Shown here piece by piece: positions 24,334-33,692 of a DNA stretch of 64,000 nt. The stretch is from Eubacterium sp. (GTDB lineage: Bacteria; Bacillota; Clostridia; Lachnospirales; Lachnospiraceae), in the NCBI GenBank assembly GCA_017475235.1, contig JAFVGA010000021.1:1-64000 (forward strand). Direction: 5' to 3'. The stretch's first letter is position 1; the number at the start of each line of letters is the position of its first letter. The notes below the pieces were generated by a model, which was given only the letters and a program-made list of their open reading frames with translations, was not told where the DNA came from and made no database searches. The position numbers and the translations under genes are program-made.

Positions 24334-26849
24334 AAAAAATAATAATAACATTTATGTTCGCACTTTTTATAGTGTGTGTTTATAAAACAGAGGTAAAGGC
24401 TTTGTCTGGAAGTGGAACTTCAGGTAGCCCATACAAGGTTACCACTGGAAGTGACTTAAAGGCGGCTTTGTCGAAGGGAAATAGTTCTTGGAAGTATATA
24501 GCCATAGCAGATACGGTGGCTATTACAGAAACTATAAAGGTAGAAACCGGAAAATTTAGGGTTTATGCAAGTGGTGCAAATAGAACAATTAGACGTTCAC
24601 AGAGTATGGGTGCGGCTGTCAATTCTTCGTCGAATCCGCTTAAATGTATAAAACTCGAAGGTAGTACGGAAATAGTATGGGGTTATAATGCTACATCATA
24701 CAAACTGACATTGAATGGTTCCAAGAATTATTTTACAGATAGTAGGCAGTGCAATGATTTCTTTTGTGTTAATACAAATGCCGAAATGACTATTGGCGCA
24801 AACTGTATTTTTACAAATGCAAAAAATACAATGAAAACAGATGAAGCTGCACCTATCAGAGCATATGGGATAGTTAATGTTTATGGTGAAATATCAAATT
24901 GCGAGGGCAACAATGGTGGAGCAATAAAGTGCATAAGCGGAGACGTTTATATTTACAACGGCGCTAAAATCCACGGTTGCAAGTCTGGTACTGAAGGCGG
25001 AGGTATATATGTAAGAGATTTCGCTACCATAATGATGTATGGAGGTTCAATATATAGTAACCAAGCCGCCGAAGAAGGCGGTGGAATTTTCTCGACTAAA
25101 GGAACAGTCTATTTAATAGGTGGAACAATATACAGTAACACTGCAGGTCAAACTGGTGGTGGAGTATTTGCAGGAAATGCTTCCAATCTTTTCTTTGGAG
25201 AGAATGGTTCAGGACCTACGGTGTCAGACAATTACGCAAAGAAAAGTGGTGGTGGAGTTAGGTGTAATGGCGGCACCAGTGAATCGGGAGGAGTTAGCAT
25301 TTTTGAAGGTGGAACTATCACGGAGAATAAAACGGATGTGTCAGGTGGTGGCATTTCAGTTGGAAAGCCTAGCAGTGGATGCCCATCAAAAATAGATATT
25401 TCAAACTTAAATATTACCTACAACACATCTGCGCACTCTGGGGGAGGAATTAACTTCTCAGAGGGCGTAGTAGGGAAAACTACTAATGAAGCACCAATTG
25501 ATAATTGCACAATTTCCTTGAACAAATCATCCACTAGTGGTGGAGGAATATATGTAAATACCGCTGTAAAAATAACAGATAATAACATTAGAGACAACGA
25601 GGCAAATTATGGTGGAGGAATTGCGATATCTGATACTGGCATTTTAAAAATGCCTAGTAGTAAAGTGGTGAGTAATATAGCTGATAAGGGTGCAGGAATC
25701 TATCAAGGCGGAATTTTTGAATTGCTTGAAAGAGGATATGTGAATTCAAACAATACAGTTTACTTGCCAAGTGGAAGACACATTGATATAACAGGAAAAC
25801 TTACGGTATCAAATATTCTGGCTTCATACATAGATCCAGAAGTTAAAACTAAAGGAACAATATTGGTGGATGTTACTTACACTGGAGGAACAGCAGATGA
25901 CGAATTGTACCATGAAGGAAGCGGAGACGAAGAAGCAGCAGGAAAAAGTGTGACTAAGAAATTTGCTGCAAAGGGCGGATATACTCTTCGTCCTTCTAAC
26001 AAGAATACGGTCATCAATTCCTCTAGATACATCATTATTAGCGAGAGGTACGATGTTAAGTACAATGCAAATACACTAGATACAGTATTGAATCTTCCAA
26101 AGGATGACATAGCTTTTTGGAGTGAGAAGTATGCTGTGAGTGCTAATGTTGTTAGCCGCGTTGGGTTTATCTTGAACACTAATAAGCATTGGAATTTGTC
26201 GGCAGATGGCACTGGAGATGTGATGAAGCCAGGAGTTGATACACTTATTACGAAAGATACTACATTGTATGCCGTCTGGTACAATCCTCAAATATCGTGG
26301 CTCAAAATGAAAACAGTTGATAGGTACTATGTGGTTGGACAAGATATTACTTTGACGGTGAAGGAACTTACCAAGAAGATTAAATTGGAAAACGATTTAG
26401 GTATTGATATTGATTATGAAATAAAAGTTACTAGGATTGTCAGAGTAGGCGGAAGAGTTTTAGCAAAAGGTACAGACATAAAAACAGAGGATTACATTAA
26501 TACCGATGAGGTGGATAATTTTACACTTTATCTTTCATCGTCCAACCAAGATGGAACTGTCACATGTACTGGTCAGATGAATGTTAGTATTTTAGAAGAC
26601 TATTATGACAAAACAGAAGTAAGGTTTATATCCAAAGAGTTTATAGATACTTTAGATCCAAGGTCAAAATGGAATAAAAGCAAGAAGAGTGTTTTGAAAA
26701 AATCACTTAACAATGAAGATGATTATATTTTTACAGTAGATCTTGAGAAAGAAGATATAGAAGAAATTAGAAATAACGTCAAAAGTAATGGACACAAAAT
26801 TGACCATGCGGTTAATTCCGGCATATCCGGAAAAATCATAAAACAGTAA
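24330..26849 (+). CDS. Secreted beta-helix adhesin with InlB-type domain, encoded inside the Tad-like operon
   Basis: An 839-residue protein. The signal peptide ends near VKA (residue 24). Residues about 170-480 are a right-handed beta-helix built from repeats such as EGGGIYVRD, TGGGVFAG, KSGGGVRCNGG and NYGGGIAIS, each followed by xIxxN-type turns, as in polymorphic membrane proteins of Chlamydia. About 570-650 (YDVKYNANTLD to TTLYAVWYN) is an InlB B-repeat-like domain. The tail (650-839) is beta-rich and ends in a charged helical region. No sortase or membrane anchor is seen. Its coupling to the TadE-like gene suggests a tip or shaft adhesin exported with the pilus. Confidence 0.8.
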   Translation: MKKIIITFMFALFIVCVYKTEVKALSGSGTSGSPYKVTTGSDLKAALSKGNSSWKYIAIADTVAITETIKVETGKFRVYASGANRTIRRSQSMGAAVNSSSNPLKCIKLEGSTEIVWGYNATSYKLTLNGSKNYFTDSRQCNDFFCVNTNAEMTIGANCIFTNAKNTMKTDEAAPIRAYGIVNVYGEISNCEGNNGGAIKCISGDVYIYNGAKIHGCKSGTEGGGIYVRDFATIMMYGGSIYSNQAAEEGGGIFSTKGTVYLIGGTIYSNTAGQTGGGVFAGNASNLFFGENGSGPTVSDNYAKKSGGGVRCNGGTSESGGVSIFEGGTITENKTDVSGGGISVGKPSSGCPSKIDISNLNITYNTSAHSGGGINFSEGVVGKTTNEAPIDNCTISLNKSSTSGGGIYVNTAVKITDNNIRDNEANYGGGIAISDTGILKMPSSKVVSNIADKGAGIYQGGIFELLERGYVNSNNTVYLPSGRHIDITGKLTVSNILASYIDPEVKTKGTILVDVTYTGGTADDELYHEGSGDEEAAGKSVTKKFAAKGGYTLRPSNKNTVINSSRYIIISERYDVKYNANTLDTVLNLPKDDIAFWSEKYAVSANVVSRVGFILNTNKHWNLSADGTGDVMKPGVDTLITKDTTLYAVWYNPQISWLKMKTVDRYYVVGQDITLTVKELTKKIKLENDLGIDIDYEIKVTRIVRVGGRVLAKGTDIKTEDYINTDEVDNFTLYLSSSNQDGTVTCTGQMNVSILEDYYDKTEVRFISKEFIDTLDPRSKWNKSKKSVLKKSLNNEDDYIFTVDLEKEDIEEIRNNVKSNGHKIDHAVNSGISGKIIKQ

Positions 26850-26862
26850 GTGGGGAAAAGAG

Positions 26863-27231
26863 ATGAAACAGTTTATTACAGTTATTGGAATTGCAGTTAT
26901 TGTAACTTTGATTGCCATGACTCTTTTGTCGGAGCAAAGCAGGAGTTCCAGGCAAGATGAGCTAGAAAGGGCAGTGTCAGGAGCAGTGAAGCAAACTGTC
27001 AAAGCAACTCACGCTGATGGACAGACTGATATTACCTCAAACAAAGAGATGGTGGCACATTTTGTAAATGTAGTTTCAAATAATATAAAAAGTGACGGAG
27101 ATATCTCCGTCAAAGTACTTGGTGTAGACTACCAAGATGGTTTATTAGATGTGAAAGTCTCTGAGACTTTTAAATATTTAAATGGCAAAGAAAAAACTAT
27201 AGAAGTTAGGAAGTGTGCCATTTATGAGTAG
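26863..27231 (+). CDS. Single-pass pseudopilin-like protein, last gene of the Tad-like operon
   Basis: A 122-residue protein with an N-terminal hydrophobic helix (residues 4-24) followed by a charged segment SRSSRQDELERAVSGAVKQT and a small alpha/beta domain ending EVRKCAIYE. The same plan is seen in the 23989 product (short N-terminal helix, external domain of about 90 residues), consistent with a second minor subunit. GGGGAAAAGAG precedes the ATG. Beyond the stop there is only a short gap to the convergent birA gene with a weak inverted repeat (ACTGATT / AATCAGT) and no T-rich terminator. Confidence 0.6.
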   Translation: MKQFITVIGIAVIVTLIAMTLLSEQSRSSRQDELERAVSGAVKQTVKATHADGQTDITSNKEMVAHFVNVVSNNIKSDGDISVKVLGVDYQDGLLDVKVSETFKYLNGKEKTIEVRKCAIYE

Positions 27232-27273
27232 GTTGATATCCTTTCTATGTAGACTGATTTTAAAACACTATAG

Positions 27274-28251
27274 TTAATCAGTTTCAATGTCGATAGAGAC
27301 TTCACCATAAGATAGGGTATACTCATTACCATGTTCATCCTCAACTATCAACCTACACCTTGAATCAATGTCAATCGCTCTACAGTACAATTTCATATTC
27401 CCTTTATAAACTATGATTCTATCTCCTAAAATGTTAGAGCGATTGATATATTCTTTCAAATGAGATTTCATATCATTTGATTTATAGTAATCCATATAGT
27501 AGTCGAGTAGATTTGCTACAAGAATGCTTGTCTTATTTTTGCTATCAGCTTTTTTATCAAAAACAGTGGTAGCAATTTTTTTTATGTCTTTAGGAAAACC
27601 ACCCTTTGGTGGAGTAATATTAATGCCTATTCCCACAACAGCATAATCTAACTTATTCATTTCCATACTAAGAGCAGCCTCTGTCAAAATACCACAAACT
27701 TTTTTATCTTCTATATAAACGTCATTAACCCATTTAATGTCGGCCTTCTTATCAGATACGCTTTCGATTGCTTTAGCAGTGGCCACTGCAGCTATAGTAG
27801 TAAAGTACAAAGAATCCTCAGGTGATGTATCAGGGCGTAGGAGTATACTTATATAAACTCCAGTATCCTTTGGCGAGTAAAAAGACTTGCCTGTTCTACC
27901 TTTTCCCTTAGTCTGTTCTGTGGATATAATCACAGTTCCTTCCTTCGCACCATCGTGCGCTAGATCCACCAACATATCGTTAGTAGAAGAACAAGTAGGG
28001 ATAACCTTTATATCCAAATCATTTTTTAAATACTTATTTATACTTTGAGCAGATAAAATATCGCTGTCTTCTTGCAAAAGGTAACCTTTTCTAGATTTAG
28101 ACTCAATCAAATAGCCATCTTTAATCAAACTTTGGATGGCTTTCCAAATAGCATTTCTACTTACACCCAAATCTTCGGATAGGGTGCCGCCAGAAATGTA
28201 TTCTCCCTTATTCTTTTCTAGTTGGTTTAAAACCTGCTCTTTAACATTCAT
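27274..28251 (-). CDS. birA: Bifunctional biotin-protein ligase / biotin repressor BirA
   Basis: Activates biotin with ATP, transfers it to carboxylase carrier domains, and represses biotin genes. The N-terminal winged helix (residues 1-65) has SGGTLSEDLGVSRNAIWKAI; the ligase active loop is KGKGRTGKSFYSP (GRGRxG family), followed by WVNDVYIEDKKVCGIL and the C-terminal SH3-like domain. ATG 28251 is preferred over an upstream in-frame GTG (28272): an extended -10 (TGCTATACT, minus strand 28258-28266) would start RNA at or next to this ATG, so the message may be leaderless. Divergent from bioY with a BirA-type operator between them. Confidence 0.93.
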   Translation of the reverse strand: MNVKEQVLNQLEKNKGEYISGGTLSEDLGVSRNAIWKAIQSLIKDGYLIESKSRKGYLLQEDSDILSAQSINKYLKNDLDIKVIPTCSSTNDMLVDLAHDGAKEGTVIISTEQTKGKGRTGKSFYSPKDTGVYISILLRPDTSPEDSLYFTTIAAVATAKAIESVSDKKADIKWVNDVYIEDKKVCGILTEAALSMEMNKLDYAVVGIGINITPPKGGFPKDIKKIATTVFDKKADSKNKTSILVANLLDYYMDYYKSNDMKSHLKEYINRSNILGDRIIVYKGNMKLYCRAIDIDSRCRLIVEDEHGNEYTLSYGEVSIDIETD

Positions 28252-28257
28252 AGCGAG

Positions 28258-28286
28258 AGTATAGCATAACACTTAATTGTTAGCAA
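28258..28286 (-). promoter_or_regulatory. Candidate birA promoter (extended -10), predicting a leaderless transcript
   Basis: On the minus strand TTGCTA (28281-28286) is separated by 17 bases from TATACT (28258-28263), which carries an upstream TG (TGCTATACT). Expected start is about 28251, the A of the birA ATG. No Shine-Dalgarno precedes that ATG. Confidence 0.5.
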
Positions 28287-28317
28287 TTGTTAGCCTAAAT
28301 AGAAATAAGGTTGACAA
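28287..28317. promoter_or_regulatory. BirA-type operator between birA and bioY
   Basis: TTGTTAGCC (28287-28295) and GGTTGACAA (28309-28317) form an inverted repeat with a 13-nt spacer, close to the Firmicutes BirA consensus (TTGTTAACC, spacer of about 15, GGTTAACAA). The right half contains the -35 TTGACA of the bioY promoter, so binding would block bioY. An extra direct copy of ATTGTTAGC lies just to the left (28276-28284). Confidence 0.78.
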
Positions 28318-28339
28318 TAGAAAGTGGTAGGACTAAAAT
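28311..28339 (+). promoter_or_regulatory. bioY promoter
   Basis: TTGACA (28311-28316), 17-nt spacer, TAAAAT (28334-28339). The -35 box is embedded in the right arm of the BirA operator. The ATG of bioY follows at 28373 behind AGAGGAAAAG. Confidence 0.8.
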
Positions 28340-28372
28340 ATCTTTTGGCAAACAAAGAAAAGAGGAAAAGAT

Positions 28373-28942
28373 ATGGAAAAGAAATTTTTATCAGTTAGAG
28401 ATTTAGCAATGATTGCAATATTTGTAGCGCTTATCATAGTGTGCACGTGGATTACAATTCCATTAGGCCCAGTGCCGTTCACACTACAGACATTTGCAGT
28501 TTGTGTAACAGGTGGAGTACTTGGACTAAAGCGAGGAACAATAGCAGTAGTTGTATACATATTGCTTGGAATAGTAGGAGTGCCAGTGTTCTCAGAATTT
28601 TCATCTGGAATAGTCAAATTCATCCCAAACACAGAAACAGGAATGACAGGTGGCTACATTCTTGGCTTTATCCTTACAGTAATAATAATCGGAATCTTCA
28701 AAAAGCTATCGAAGGATAAAGATAATAAAATGAAAGCACTTTATCTGGGAATTGGAATGTTTTTAGGCGATATCGCATGTTTCATCTTTGGAACTATTTG
28801 GTTTTGGCAATTCAATCCAATGCATTTGGGACTAGCAGCATCTATTTCCGCTTGTGTTATTCCATTTATAATTCCAGATATAGCTAAAATTATAGTGGCA
28901 CTAATTGTTTCAACACAAGTTAATAAATACTTAAATGTCTAA
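28373..28942 (+). CDS. bioY: Biotin transporter substrate-binding protein BioY
   Basis: S-component of an energy-coupling-factor (ECF) biotin importer. Six membrane helices in 189 residues; marks are VCTWITIPLGPVPFTLQTF (about 23-41), GVLGLKRGTIAVVVYILLG, VGVPVFSEFSSG (about 67-78) and TGGYILGFI (about 90-98). No EcfA/T genes are adjacent, so it should use the shared ECF module encoded elsewhere. It is divergent from birA and lies behind a BirA-type operator, so it should be repressed when biotin is plentiful. No biotin synthesis genes are in the window, which suggests dependence on uptake. A strong terminator follows. Confidence 0.93.
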   Translation: MEKKFLSVRDLAMIAIFVALIIVCTWITIPLGPVPFTLQTFAVCVTGGVLGLKRGTIAVVVYILLGIVGVPVFSEFSSGIVKFIPNTETGMTGGYILGFILTVIIIGIFKKLSKDKDNKMKALYLGIGMFLGDIACFIFGTIWFWQFNPMHLGLAASISACVIPFIIPDIAKIIVALIVSTQVNKYLNV

Positions 28943-28945
28943 AAC

Positions 28946-28996
28946 GAAAAATGACGGAAAGCGAACGATTTTAAGTGAGCTTCCGTCATTTTTTGT
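28946..28996 (+). terminator. Intrinsic terminator after bioY
   Basis: AAAATGACGGAAGC-like arms (AATGACGGAAAGC and GCTTCCGTCATT) pair with one bulged base around a loop of about 17 nt, followed by TTTTTTG. Confidence 0.85.
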
Positions 28997-29069
28997 TTGG
29001 GGAAAGTAGAGAATTTATTATTGGATTGTGTTAAAATGAATAAGGTTAAATATAAATTTTGGAGATATT

Positions 29070-31958
29070 ATGGAACAATATGAAGTAATAAAAAAAGAGA
29101 AAATAGATGAGATAGACTCACTGGGAACACTGTATAAGCACAAGAAAACTGGTGCTAAAGTTTTGGTGTTCGAAAATAGTGACGAAAACAAAGTCTTTAG
29201 CGTGGGCTTTAGAACTCCAGTTACTGATGAGACAGGTGTGCCACATATAATCGAGCACACAGTTCTTTGTGGTTCAGAGAAGTATCCAATCAAAGATCCT
29301 TTTATGGAACTTGCGAAGGGATCTCTAAATACATTCCTAAATGCTATGACTTATCCGGACAAAACTATCTATCCGGTTGCAAGCACAAACGCTCAGGATT
29401 TCAACAACCTAATGAGCGTCTATATGGATGCGGTTTTCAAACCAAATATATATAAGGAATAAAATATTTTCAAACAGGAGGGCTGGCACTACGAGTTAAC
29501 CTCTCCTGAAGATGAACTTAAGATAAACGGAATAGTTTACAGCGAGATGAAAGGTGTTTACTCATCCGCCGACGGTGTGCTTGATAGAATCACCCTAAGT
29601 TCTCTATTCCCAGACAATGGCTATTCAGCTGAGAGTGGTGGATATCCTGAGGCTATCCCAACACTAACTTACGAGAACTACCTAGACTTCCATAGACGTT
29701 ATTATCACCCATCAAACTGCTACATCTATTTGTACGGTGATATGGATGTGGAAGATCGCTTAGAATGGATCGACAAAGAATACTTATCAAAGTACGATTA
29801 CTTGGATATTGATTCAAGTATTCCACTTCAGAAACCATTCGATCAGATGAACGATTTTGAGTACGAGTATTCAATAGGCGACGAAGAAGACGAGAATGAA
29901 AACTACATCTACTCAAAGAACTTTGTCGTGGGCGAATCTGATGACGTAAAACTAAACATCGCAATTCACACAATTGAGTATGCCTTAATGGAGATGCCAG
30001 GTGCAAAGCTTAAAGAGGCTTTGATCAAGGCTGGCATTGGTAAAGACATTTCATCAGCCTATGAGGGAGATGTACGTCAGCCAGTTTACTCAATCGTTGC
30101 AAAGTATGCGAAAAAAGAAGACAAAGAAAAATTCTTGAAAGTTATAGATGACACACTAGAAGAAGTAGTGGAAGAAGGCTTAGAAAAAGATGTTCTAAAA
30201 GCTTATCTTTTCAAGCGCGAGTTTGAGGACAAAGAGCAAGACTTTGGTCCATATCCAAAGGGCTTGATGTTTGATCTTAACCTTATGAACACATGGCTCT
30301 ACGATGAAAACAATCCTTTCGCTATGCTTAAGACTGACGAGATCTATGAAGAGTTGAAAAAAGATGTAGAGACAGATTATTTCGAAAACATAATTAAAGA
30401 ATACTTGATTGATAACAATCATACATCTCTAGTCACAATGGTTCCTAAGAAAGGCTTAACAGCTAAAAAGGAAAACGAACTTAAAGAACAACTCGCTGAC
30501 AAAAAAGCAAAGATGTCAGACGAGGAGATAAACGAGATTATCCAACAGACAAAAGCGCTAAAGGCTTATCAGGAAGAACCTTCTACCAAGGAGCAGTTGG
30601 AGACCATTCCAATCCTTGAAATTGAGGACATCGATCCTGAGCCAAAGAAGAGTGTGGCTGAAATCACAAAGGAAGATGGAATCACATTCCTTCATTCAGA
30701 TATATTTACAAACGGAATTGGATATCTCACACTTGTTTGCAACTCAAGCGACATTCCAAAGAAATATTTAAATTATGTTGCATTGTTTAGAACTTTCTTT
30801 GGCGCGATGGATACAGAGAAGCACAGCTACAAAGAACTAAATGCCGAGATTGATAAAAACTTGGGCGAGTTCTTCCTAATGGCTTCATCCAACACAAACG
30901 AGAAGACAAACGAAATGCTCTTCTCCGGCGAAGTCCACGCCAAAATGTTCTACGATAAAATCGAAAAGCCATTTGAGTACGCAAAAGAAATCATCCAGAC
31001 TACAAAATACGATGATTACGACAGAATGAAAGTGCTGCTTGAAGAAGCAAAGGCAGCTACATTCCAGACCATCTTAACTAGCGGTCATGTGGTGGCTTCA
31101 AATAGAGCGTTGTCATACTACTCAAAGACTGACTTCGTGGGCGACGAAGCAATGGGAATCGGTTTCTATGATTTTGTTTGCGACTTGCTAGAAAACTTCG
31201 ACGAGAGAAAAGAGGAGTTTGCACAGAACTTGAAAGGCGCTTTGCAATACCTCTTCGTGAAAGGTGATGTTATAGTAAACTATGGTGGCGACAAAGAATC
31301 ATTTGAAAAAATAAAAACTCTATCAAAAGAGTTTATAGATGAACTATTCGAAAAACAAGAAAACGATGATGAGTGGGAGTTCAAACCAGAGCAGAAGAAC
31401 GAAGCATTCATCACACCAGGTCAAGTTCAGTATGTGGCAAGAGCTGGTAAGTTTGACGGAGAATACAACGGAGCATTTATCACACTTACAAACATAATGC
31501 GAACTGAGTATTTGTGGAATAACATCCGAGTGCTTGGCGGAGCGTATGGTTGTATGAACAGAGTTACTAAGTTTGGCGATGTCGTGTTTACTTCATACAG
31601 AGATCCGAACTTAAAGACAACTAGCGATACATATCTAAACGCTGCTAATTATATAGAAGAGTTTAATGCAGACGAGAGAACACTTCGCAAGTTTATCATT
31701 GGCGCGATTAGCGGAGTGGATAGACCGCTTACAACAAACGAGGCAGTGACAAGAGAACTAGTACTCTATATCACAGAAAATACATATGAAGATCGCAAGA
31801 AAAACAGGACACAGCTTCTAAACACAACAGTAGAAGATATTCAGAAGTTTGGAAAGAACTATCGCGAGGCAATGGAAATGGGAAACATCTGTGTCATTGG
31901 TTCGAAGAGTGCGATAGAAGAGAACAAAGATATGTTCAAAAAGGTTAGAAACATTTAG
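29070..31958 (+). pseudogene. M16C metalloprotease (PreP/insulinase-like), interrupted by an in-frame TAA
   Basis: The zinc peptidase frame runs from ATG 29070 to 31958 (about 962 codons, normal for PreP-like enzymes) except for one TAA at 29460-29462. Before it: zinc motif PHIIEHTVLCGS (HxxEH, about residues 52-63). After it, in the same frame: NIFKQEGWHYEL, then YSEMKGVYSSADG with the third zinc ligand Glu, FPDNGYSAESGGYPEAI, and the full second half (RVLGGAYGCM). No frame change is needed, so a single GAA- or AAA-to-TAA change explains it. The stop separates the zinc ligands, so neither piece should be active alone. Either a recent null mutation or a sequence error. Confidence 0.88.
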
Positions 31959-31979
31959 TTTACATAAAAAGGATAAGAT

Positions 31980-32885
31980 ATGAGCGAAAATTTCAAATCA
32001 GGTTTTGTGGCATTGATTGGTAGACCAAACGTTGGAAAGTCCACATTGATGAATAGAATCATCGGACAGAAGGTTGCCATCACATCAAACAAACCACAGA
32101 CCACAAGAAACAGAATACAGACAGTCTACACATCTGATGAAGGTCAGATAGTGTTCTTAGATACGCCTGGAATTCACAAGGCAAAGAATAAGCTTGGCGA
32201 GTACATGGTGAATGTGGCTGAGCGCACCTTCGAAGAGGTCGATGCAATTCTATGGCTAGTTGAGCCTGATACAAAGATTGGCCCTGGCGACAAGCACATC
32301 ATAGAGGAGCTGGAGAAAGTCAATGTGCCAGTTCTTCTTGTCATAAATAAAATTGACACAGTAAAGAAAGAAGAAGTACCAGAGATCATAAACACTTACA
32401 AGGACGCGTTCGACTTTACAGAGATTATTCCTACGTCCGCCACTAAAGGCGAGAACGTAGACACAATAGTGACAGAACTTCTAAACCACTTGCCAGAAGG
32501 ACCAATGTACTACGACGAAGATACTCTAACAGATCAGCCTATGCGACAAATCGTAGCTGAGATAATTCGTGAGAAGTCACTCCACGCATTGAACGAGGAA
32601 GTTCCACACGGAATCGCAGTGACTATTGAATCTATGAAAGAGCGAGAGACCAAGAAGGGCCCTATCACAGATATTGAAGCGACTATCATTTGCGAGAAGG
32701 AATCTCACAAGGGTATTATTATAGGAAAGAAAGGCTCAATGCTTAAAAAGATTGGCTCGACAGCTAGATATGAGATTGAGCAGCAGTTGGAGATGAAGGC
32801 GAACCTTCAACTTTGGGTGAAAGTTAAAAAGGATTGGCGTGACAGCGAATTCTTAATGAAAAATTACGGATACACGGATAAATAA
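31980..32885 (+). CDS. era: GTPase Era
   Basis: Ribosome-assembly GTPase that binds the 3' end of 16S rRNA. G1 GRPNVGKSTLMN (about 14-25), G2 TTRNRI, G3 DTPGIHK (about 60-66), G4 NKID (about 122-125), G5 TSATKGE. The C-terminal KH domain has IIIGKKGSMLKKIGSTAR (about 240-257). Length of 301 aa is standard. It begins 22 nt after the M16 gene and is followed 2 nt later by recO, the frequent era-recO pairing of Firmicutes. Confidence 0.97.
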   Translation: MSENFKSGFVALIGRPNVGKSTLMNRIIGQKVAITSNKPQTTRNRIQTVYTSDEGQIVFLDTPGIHKAKNKLGEYMVNVAERTFEEVDAILWLVEPDTKIGPGDKHIIEELEKVNVPVLLVINKIDTVKKEEVPEIINTYKDAFDFTEIIPTSATKGENVDTIVTELLNHLPEGPMYYDEDTLTDQPMRQIVAEIIREKSLHALNEEVPHGIAVTIESMKERETKKGPITDIEATIICEKESHKGIIIGKKGSMLKKIGSTARYEIEQQLEMKANLQLWVKVKKDWRDSEFLMKNYGYTDK

Positions 32886-32886
32886 G

Positions 32887-33618
32887 ATGGATAACAAAAT
32901 TGAAGTAACGGGAATAGTGCTCTCTCAAATGCCAATTGGAGAGGTTGATAAGAGAGTGGTCATTTTGACGAAGGAGTTCGGCAAAGTGTCTGCTTTTGCT
33001 CGTGGTGCAAGAAAACCTAACAGTCCGTTTCTTGCAGGCAGTCAGCCTATGGCGTTTGGAAAGTTTACGCTTTTCCCTGGCCGAAGTGCTTACAGCATAA
33101 ACAACATCCAGGTTTCTGATTACTTTGCAAGTGACATAACAGATCCAGACCAAATGTATATGGGAATGTATTTCCTAGAATTAGCAGACTACTTCGCCAA
33201 AGAAGGCCTAGAAGCAGGCGAGATGCTAAACCTTATCTACAGAGCATTAAGAACACTAACTAAGAGTGGGATTTCACCTACTCTAATAAGAAGGATCTAC
33301 GAATTCAAAATGCTCGTTATAAACGGCGAGTATCCAGATGTTTTTACTTGTGGAAAATGTGGTTCAAAAGAAAACATAGATTTCTTTGACTTGGCTCACG
33401 ACACAGTTGTTTGCGAAAACTGTCACGGAGCACTCCCGGATAGCAAAAAGCTAAAAAATTCTACAGTCTATGCACTTCAGTATATTGTTACTTCACCAAT
33501 GAATAAACTATTCGCATTCACAGTGAAAGATGACATTCTAGAACAGCTCGACAACGTGGTTGGAAGCTATATGGAAAAGCAAGTGGATAAGCATTTCAAT
33601 TCTCTTGATTTTTTATAA
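32887..33618 (+). CDS. recO: DNA repair protein RecO
   Basis: Recombination mediator that loads RecA with RecR and RecF. N-terminal OB domain (residues 5-80: VTGIVLSQMPIGEVDKRVVI, FARGARKP) and a C-terminal helical domain with a four-Cys zinc finger, CGKCGS (about 156-161) and CENCHG (about 178-183). Length of 243 aa is standard. Its start is 2 nt after the era stop, so they are cotranscribed and probably coupled. Confidence 0.94.
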   Translation: MDNKIEVTGIVLSQMPIGEVDKRVVILTKEFGKVSAFARGARKPNSPFLAGSQPMAFGKFTLFPGRSAYSINNIQVSDYFASDITDPDQMYMGMYFLELADYFAKEGLEAGEMLNLIYRALRTLTKSGISPTLIRRIYEFKMLVINGEYPDVFTCGKCGSKENIDFFDLAHDTVVCENCHGALPDSKKLKNSTVYALQYIVTSPMNKLFAFTVKDDILEQLDNVVGSYMEKQVDKHFNSLDFL

Positions 33619-33626
33619 ATAGCGTA

Positions 33627-33655
33627 TTGAAATAAGAGCAGTTTTTATATAAAAT
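33627..33655 (+). promoter_or_regulatory. Promoter of the lipoprotein gene
   Basis: TTGAAA (33627-33632), 17-nt spacer, TAAAAT (33650-33655), about 38 nt ahead of the ATG at 33693. Confidence 0.65.
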
Positions 33656-33692
33656 AAACTTTGGATATATTACAGACAATTAGGAGCACACA

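Noticed and set aside
29460..29462. Stop-codon recoding in the M16 protease gene
   Set aside because: The codon is TAA, which is not used for selenocysteine or pyrrolysine, and other genes in the window end with TAA normally.
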